Origin: Nocardia rhizosphaerihabitans
GTDB lineage: Bacteria > Actinomycetota > Actinomycetes > Mycobacteriales > Mycobacteriaceae
Length of the DNA: 64,000 nucleotides
Direction of reading: 5' to 3'
Assembly (NCBI RefSeq): GCF_014646295.1
Contig: NZ_BMNE01000003.1
Coordinates: 924,952-988,951, forward strand
Position 1 is the stretch's first letter, and every line of letters starts with the position of its first letter. The translations under genes were made by a program, and so were the position numbers. This document shows positions 59,722-64,000 of this stretch, piece by piece. The notes below the pieces were generated by a model that saw nothing but the letters and a program-made list of their open reading frames with translations, ran no database searches and had not been told where the DNA came from.

Positions 59722-61632
59722 TTACCTTGTTCGATGTGCCCCGCCGAGGGCACGTAGAACATGGGCAACCGAAGTAGCGGATTCCCGTGGCGAATCGGGT
59801 TGCCTAGTACTGTCGCCGTGCGCTGGTGGCAGTACTGGCCCTGGTTCGGGGGTTGTACCGGGGTTCATTGTTCCGGCGGCTGTGGCAGCGGCGGGGAGTG
59901 TTTCTTCGGTCAGGGTGGCATAGATGGCCACGTGTTTGCCGGTGTGGTCGTAGACGATTTTGATGCTGAATGCCTCGTACAGGTCGCGTTGCAGGACATC
60001 GGGGGCGCGGGTGAGACGCAGCGTCAGCCGGGGCAGGTGATCCAGGAGAGCGGGTTCGTCGGGTTGCTGGCGGGCCGCCTGTTCGCGCAGGGTCTCGAGC
60101 TCGGTGTTCTTGGTGCGGCGCTGCTGTTCGAGTTCGGTGTAGCGGCGGCGTAGTCGTTCGGTCCACGCGTCGGACACCTCGTCGCCACTGGTGATGGGGC
60201 GGGATTCGAGTTCGGTGAGCAGGTTGTCCTGTCGTCGGGTGATATCGGCGAGGGTCTTCTCGATCGCGGCCGACCGCTGCTCGAGATCATGGACCTGGGT
60301 CGAGGACTGGCCGCGTAGCTGGTGGCGCAGCAGGGTCGCTCGGTCCGGCCCGAAGACGCGTTCGTTGAAGAACATCTCGAGGCAGTCGAGGAGCTTGTCT
60401 TCGCGCACATACACCGAGCGGGGGTGGTCGGCATACTCCTCGGGTTTGCCGACAAGGTCGAGTTTGGGTTGGCAGGTGTAGTAGCCGTAGCCCTTGCGGG
60501 TTTTGCCGAACATCCGCTTGGCGCACTGCTGGTGGTGCACGAACGAGCGCAGCACATAAGTGCGGTGGGTGTCGGGGTGGGTGTTCTTGACGCTCATCCG
60601 CGACCCCTGGCGGGTGGTGCGGTCGCGCTGCACCGCTTCCCACACCTCGCGGGTGATCAGGGGCTCATGAGTGGGTTCGGGTGACCATACCCATTTCTCG
60701 GGTGGGTTGAGCGCGCCGCCCTTCTTGCTGGCGCGCCGGTTCCACACCATGTGCCCGGTGTATTTCGGGTTGATCAGGATCTCACGGACCGAGGACCCCG
60801 ACCAGCGGCCCTTCGCGCGTTTACCGCTGTTGGGTTGCGGGGGCGGGTAGCGATCGGGGTCGGCGTTGAGCCGGTCCGCGATCACCTGGTAGGCGAGGCT
60901 CTCGTCGTGGCGCAGCTGGAAGATCCGCACGACCGCCGGTGCGCGTTCGGTATCGACGACGAGCCGGGATTTGGTGCGGCCCTCCTCGCGTTTCGCGGCG
61001 ACCGGGTGTGGGAGTCTCTCGTTGCGATAGCCGTGGCAGGCTTTGCCGATGTTCCAGCCCTGTTTGGTGTGTTCGCGGTATCCTTCCCAGGATTGTTCGA
61101 GAGTGTGACGCAGGAACCACTCGGCCACACCCTGTTTCACGCGGCGCACGAGGATCTGGGTGGCGCGCTTCTCCGATAGCGAGATCGGCCCCTCGTCGGC
61201 AGCGAACAGCGGGATACCCACGGTTTCGAGTTCGTGTTCGAGCTGGGTGGATTGCCGGGTCCAGCGGGCGGCGCGTTCGATCTCCTCGACCACGACCGCC
61301 TCGAACCGGCGGTTCGGGTGGCGGGCCTCGGCGAGCAGGTCGGCCAGGCCACCGTCACGCGGGATCGGGATGTCGAACGCCTCGTGCGCGCTGCCCAGGC
61401 CACGCAGTTCGAGGTCCTTGCGGGAGGACTCGACGTCGTAGAAGAACGCGACGATCACGAACCCGGGCGGGAGAACACTGCGGCAGCTGTCGAGCTGGCG
61501 CGGCAGCGACAACGTGGGGTCCTGCAAGTCCCGGGTCGAGGTCCGCAGGAACACCGCGACCGGCACCGGAGACGAGCTGCCCATTCCGAGCAGGTCCGGG
61601 CTGTCGGGTCCGACGAATGCGGGCAGGCTCAT
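59722..61632 (-). CDS. Large serine recombinase
   Basis: A 636-residue site-specific recombinase. The catalytic domain (~25-190) starts VAVFLRTSTRDLQDPTLSLP with the nucleophile Ser in RTSTR and continues FEAVVVEEIERAARWTRQST and the RGLG/arginine region. A recombinase domain follows (RNERLPHPVAAKREEGRTKS, SLAYQVIADRLNADPDRYPP, VREILINPKYTGHMVWNRR), then a zinc-ribbon-like CAKRM...YYTCQPK segment and a C-terminal coiled coil (LRRRYTELEQQRRTKNTELE, TLREQ). It integrates and excises mobile elements. It overlaps the small upstream gene by 4 bp. Confidence 0.93.
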   Translation of the reverse strand: MSLPAFVGPDSPDLLGMGSSSPVPVAVFLRTSTRDLQDPTLSLPRQLDSCRSVLPPGFVIVAFFYDVESSRKDLELRGLGSAHEAFDIPIPRDGGLADLLAEARHPNRRFEAVVVEEIERAARWTRQSTQLEHELETVGIPLFAADEGPISLSEKRATQILVRRVKQGVAEWFLRHTLEQSWEGYREHTKQGWNIGKACHGYRNERLPHPVAAKREEGRTKSRLVVDTERAPAVVRIFQLRHDESLAYQVIADRLNADPDRYPPPQPNSGKRAKGRWSGSSVREILINPKYTGHMVWNRRASKKGGALNPPEKWVWSPEPTHEPLITREVWEAVQRDRTTRQGSRMSVKNTHPDTHRTYVLRSFVHHQQCAKRMFGKTRKGYGYYTCQPKLDLVGKPEEYADHPRSVYVREDKLLDCLEMFFNERVFGPDRATLLRHQLRGQSSTQVHDLEQRSAAIEKTLADITRRQDNLLTELESRPITSGDEVSDAWTERLRRRYTELEQQRRTKNTELETLREQAARQQPDEPALLDHLPRLTLRLTRAPDVLQRDLYEAFSIKIVYDHTGKHVAIYATLTEETLPAAATAAGTMNPGTTPEPGPVLPPAHGDSTRQPDSPRESATSVAHVLRALGGAHRTR

Positions 61633-61910
61633 GCCGCCTCCTGCTCACCCTCGGCGGCGGCGTCGAGGTCGACCAGCTCCGGGGCCGGTTCGTGGCTGTC
61701 GAGCCAGCGCAACAGCGCCGAGATCGCGCGGGACTGACGTTCGGCGAGGCGTGCGGCTTCGGCCCCGGTGATGTAGCGGATCTGGAACGACACCGTTAGA
61801 TCACCTGCGCGAGCGTCGGCGCCCACCGGCATCTCATGGTGTGCGCGCGAGCGGCGAGCGTGCCGGTTGAATGGGATCACCGTGGCCTCGTTCGAGAATT
61901 CCTCATCCAT
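61629..61910 (-). CDS. Small recombinase-coupled protein
   Basis: A 93-residue protein from ATG 61910 (AGAGAGGC ribosome site). TVSFQIRYITGAEAARLAER, QSRAISALLRWLDSHEPAPE, LVDLDAAAEGEQEAA: helical and acidic at the end. Overlaps the recombinase start by 4 bp (ATGA), so the two are co-translated. The family is common upstream of serine recombinases in actinomycete elements; it may be an excision or recombination partner, which is inference. Confidence 0.65.
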   Translation of the reverse strand: MDEEFSNEATVIPFNRHARRSRAHHEMPVGADARAGDLTVSFQIRYITGAEAARLAERQSRAISALLRWLDSHEPAPELVDLDAAAEGEQEAA

Positions 61911-62277
61911 GAATGCCTCTCTCTGTGTCCTGTGCCGCCCGCCCCGATGACCGGGCGGCGGTGACTGTTTCGCAGGTTGTCGGAACTGCACGGGACCGTC
62001 GGGTCCGCGTGCAGCGGGGTCCATGAACGCTCCGTAGCGGCCGGTGCGTCAACTGTCTTCTCGTGCAACGTTTCTGCCGACCGGACCGCCCACACCCAAC
62101 CCCGGGGCCGATCCCCCGGAATACAGTCCGCCAGCGGCGTTATGGCGGGGTGAACGTGCATCGACAGGGCGCGGCCCGGTACGGAACAGTCGTCGAACGG
62201 CGGGCATCCGACCACGAATCCGCCCCACCGGGCGATGGCGCGAATCCGCAGGCGGGTGATGACCAGCACCGGTTACC
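61911..62277. other. Gap between replication-relaxation gene and recombinase unit
   Basis: 367 bp. A minus-strand frame across it (for example HVHPAITPLADCIPGDRPRG) has no recognisable domain and ends within the small gene; I do not call it. A promoter for the recombinase operon probably lies near 61930-61980. Confidence 0.4.
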
Positions 62278-63264
62278 TCACCACTGTTGGGCCGGTGGTG
62301 GTGGTGCGAGAGCGGTGACTCTGCGCGAGGGCGCCCAGGTGGCCTCCTGGTCGATGTCGTCGCCGATGTGGGTGCGGCGCGGCCAGACGGTGCCGAGTTC
62401 GGGCAGGCGCTGGCGGGCGGAGCTGGTGTGCAGCGGTAGCCAGACCTGCTCGGCCGGACTCGCCGCGGGGCTGGCGGCGAGTAGTTCGGCGGCGGCAGTA
62501 GCGACCGGAACCTGACCGGGATCGGGTAGCCGCTCCCACACCTGCCGCAGAGCCGCCCGCGCGTTGGCCTCGCGGACGGTGCTCGGCACCCACAGCAGGA
62601 CCGGGACCATGGCACCGGTGGTGCGGGCCAGCTCGGCGTATCCGTGCAGTTTGGCCGCGACCCGAGGCAGGGAGGTGGTGCCCAGGTCGTATTCGAGGAA
62701 GAAATCCAACACGGTCTCGCCGTGCGTGCAACGGCCGTAGGCGTCGGGGCGGGCCAGGTCACCCCAGAGACGCTGGCAGCGGGTCTCGGACCACCACCTC
62801 GCCACCCGCACGCCGTGGGGTTGGGTGACCAAGGTGGTGAACCATTGGTTCACCCCGAGGGTGTGAGTCAGGTGCAGGCTGTGGGCGACCGCGAGCGTCG
62901 TCTGGTGGTTGTAGCCGAGATCGCGCACACGCACACCGACCTCGGCGGCGAGGACAGCGGCTCCGGCCGGCGCGAGGGTCCAGTGATGAGGAGCGGTACC
63001 GCGAGAACGCATGGGCCGGAACCGATCCAGCACGTGGTAGGTGTGCAGCAGCGCCAGGCGACGGCGGGCGATCTTGACGGTGGGGAACGCGAGGTCGGCG
63101 AGCTGGTCGGTAGTCAGAACCCGATGCTCGAAAACCATGCGCAGCACCCATCGATCACGTTCGGTCAAAGCCCGTACCAGCGAACTCTTCTCCGGACGGA
63201 GGGTCCGCGACCAGGGCGGGCGCGGGGCACGAGTGTCGGCTTGCCTGTCGGGGCGGGAAATCAT
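62278..63264 (-). CDS. Replication-relaxation family protein
   Basis: A 328-residue protein with an N-terminal winged helix: VRALTERDRWVLRMVFEHRV, LTTDQLADLAFPTVKIARRR, LALLHTYHVLDRFRP; then a domain with HHWTLAPAGAAVLAAEVGVR, LAVAHSLHLTHTLGVNQWFT and LDFFLEYDLGTTSLPRVAAK, matching Replic_Relax (replication-relaxation) proteins of actinomycete plasmids and integrative elements, thought to act in relaxation of plasmid DNA or replication control. Its upstream region holds direct repeats and an 11 bp repeat array. It supports the reading of this region as an integrative element. Confidence 0.85.
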   Translation of the reverse strand: MISRPDRQADTRAPRPPWSRTLRPEKSSLVRALTERDRWVLRMVFEHRVLTTDQLADLAFPTVKIARRRLALLHTYHVLDRFRPMRSRGTAPHHWTLAPAGAAVLAAEVGVRVRDLGYNHQTTLAVAHSLHLTHTLGVNQWFTTLVTQPHGVRVARWWSETRCQRLWGDLARPDAYGRCTHGETVLDFFLEYDLGTTSLPRVAAKLHGYAELARTTGAMVPVLLWVPSTVREANARAALRQVWERLPDPGQVPVATAAAELLAASPAASPAEQVWLPLHTSSARQRLPELGTVWPRRTHIGDDIDQEATWAPSRRVTALAPPPPAQQW

Positions 63265-63340
63265 CAGCGCGAGAGCCTTTCTCGGAGCGCGGCGGGATCA
63301 GACGACACGGAGGCAGGGCGGGAACAGACGGTCACGACAG

Positions 63341-63642
63341 CCTCCTGAGCGAGAGGGGGTTCCAACTCCCTACTTCCGCGAAAAGGCCGAGAATTGGACA
63401 TGTTCTCCGGGACTTTTTTCTGAGAATCTCCTGAACGGGGACCATGAGAGCGCGGGCATGTCGCCCGGTGTCACGAGCCTCACGGCGGGATCGATGGGAG
63501 CTAACGGTCAAGGCGGCCTCCTGAGCGAGAGAGGGTTCTACTTACTACTGCCGCCAAAAACCCGAAAACGGGACATGATTCCCGGGACTTTTTTCTGTGA
63601 ATTTCCTGAGCCGGGACCGCGAGAGCGGGCACACTGCCCGAT
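63341..63642. repeat. Two imperfect ~130 bp direct repeats
   Basis: 63341-63470 and 63517-63642 align over their length with an offset of 175-176 bp. Shared anchors are CCTCCTGAGCGAGAG, GGGACTTTTTTCTG and CCTGA...GGGACC. The best core is 63396-63422 versus 63571-63597, GGACATG...CCGGGACTTTTTTCTG. The repeats lie upstream of the replication-relaxation gene. Confidence 0.85.
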
Positions 63643-63705
63643 GCAACGACCCTCGGACATCTCCCGGAAGCGCTTCATCGAAGTTTGCCTGCACCTTGCA
63701 AGAGG

Positions 63706-63760
63706 TCTATCCGGAACGTATCTGAAACATATCCGAGTCATATCCTGGACATATCCGTGG
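63706..63760. repeat. Five tandem 11 bp repeats (iteron-like array)
   Basis: Contiguous units TCTATCCGGAA, CGTATCTGAAA, CATATCCGAGT, CATATCCTGGA and CATATCCGTGG start at 63706, 63717, 63728, 63739 and 63750. The core YRTATCC recurs at exactly 11 bp, one DNA helical turn, so binding sites face the same side. Not in a recognised gene. Confidence 0.8.
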
Positions 63761-63939
63761 CTTCACATCTGCTGACAACAGCGTTGCCATGCAGACTCCG
63801 AGACGGCACCACCGATGCAATGCGGACGGTAGCGAATCATTTGCCATTTCCACTCATTACGACAGCCACCACGAAGAGCCACACCGCTGCCATGGCCCCA
63901 GAACAGCAACCGGCTACGTTCGACACCACCGGTCGCGGA

Positions 63940-64000
63940 CTAAGGGATGTCCCGTAAGTCCGACTCGGTGACGGTGACGGGTCCACCGGGCCAGGAATCA
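63940..64000 (-). mobile_element. Right end of a second IS, inverted, truncated by window edge
   Basis: CTAAGGGATGTCCCGTAAGTC at 63940 matches the IS terminal repeat, and GGTCCACCGGGCCAGGAATCA at the edge corresponds to the 3' end of the transposase region of the first IS; the final TCA is the reverse complement of the transposase stop. It is a related but not identical copy (several differences in 61 bp), with its transposase on the minus strand. Confidence 0.85.

Noticed and set aside
61877..62269. 130-codon minus-strand frame between replication-relaxation and recombinase genes
   Set aside because: No recognisable domain, overlaps the start and ribosome site of the small recombinase-coupled gene.

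Overview
The window is very GC-rich, with dense, mostly non-overlapping genes, strong third-position G/C bias, many GTG starts and many transcription-factor/enzyme pairs. The content (cutinase-like secreted protein, paired cytochromes P450 including a CYP157-like one, actinobacterial-type [NiFe] hydrogenase, actinomycete DUF proteins, a replication-relaxation protein) points to a mycolic-acid actinomycete, most probably Nocardia or a close relative. This taxonomic call is inference. No rRNA, tRNA or CRISPR array was seen.

Regions. 1-11.7 kb: ordinary accessory chromosome. It holds an LVIVD-repeat secreted protein running off the left edge, regulator/enzyme pairs (PadR, MarR with twin perfect palindromes, XRE), VOC and SDR enzymes, a secreted LDL-receptor class A domain protein, and two decayed genes. 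11.75-28.5 kb: one coherent 17 kb minus-strand hydrogenase locus. A nickel ECF transporter (NikMN fusion, NikQ, NikO) leads into hypA and hypB, then a Crp-type site and the structural genes hhyS-hhyL of a group 1h high-affinity [NiFe] hydrogenase, a NifU/Rieske-like Fe-S protein, five poorly understood companion genes, an endopeptidase, two hypC genes, hypF, hypD and hypE. Most junctions overlap or are separated by under 20 bp, so nickel import, nickel insertion, CN/CO ligand synthesis, large-subunit processing and electron transfer appear co-expressed. Such enzymes oxidise trace atmospheric H2 during persistence.

28.6-34.2 kb: a low-affinity iron permease-like protein, 6-phosphogluconate dehydrogenase, then a TPP riboswitch driving tenA-thiY-thiX-thiZ, a thiamine-pyrimidine salvage and uptake operon. 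34.2-48.2 kb: assorted genes, including a pair of P450s (the second lacks the ExxR arginine), a cutinase-like protein, a cell-surface protein, a thioesterase, an HTH/NUDIX module with operator-like repeats, a phosphatase-family exported protein and an SDR/LysR pair.

48.2-55.2 kb: a gene graveyard. It contains remnants of a Ser/Thr protein kinase, a formylglycine-generating enzyme, an alpha/beta hydrolase and unknown membrane proteins, mixed with a few intact genes (MafI-like immunity protein, PhnA).

55.2-64.0 kb: a mobile region bounded by two related IS ends in opposite orientation. The first IS truncates a fatty-acyl-AMP ligase gene. Inside are an SDR, a doubly frameshifted gene, a large serine recombinase, a replication-relaxation protein, two ~130 bp direct repeats and five tandem 11 bp repeats that look like an iteron or operator array of an integrative element.
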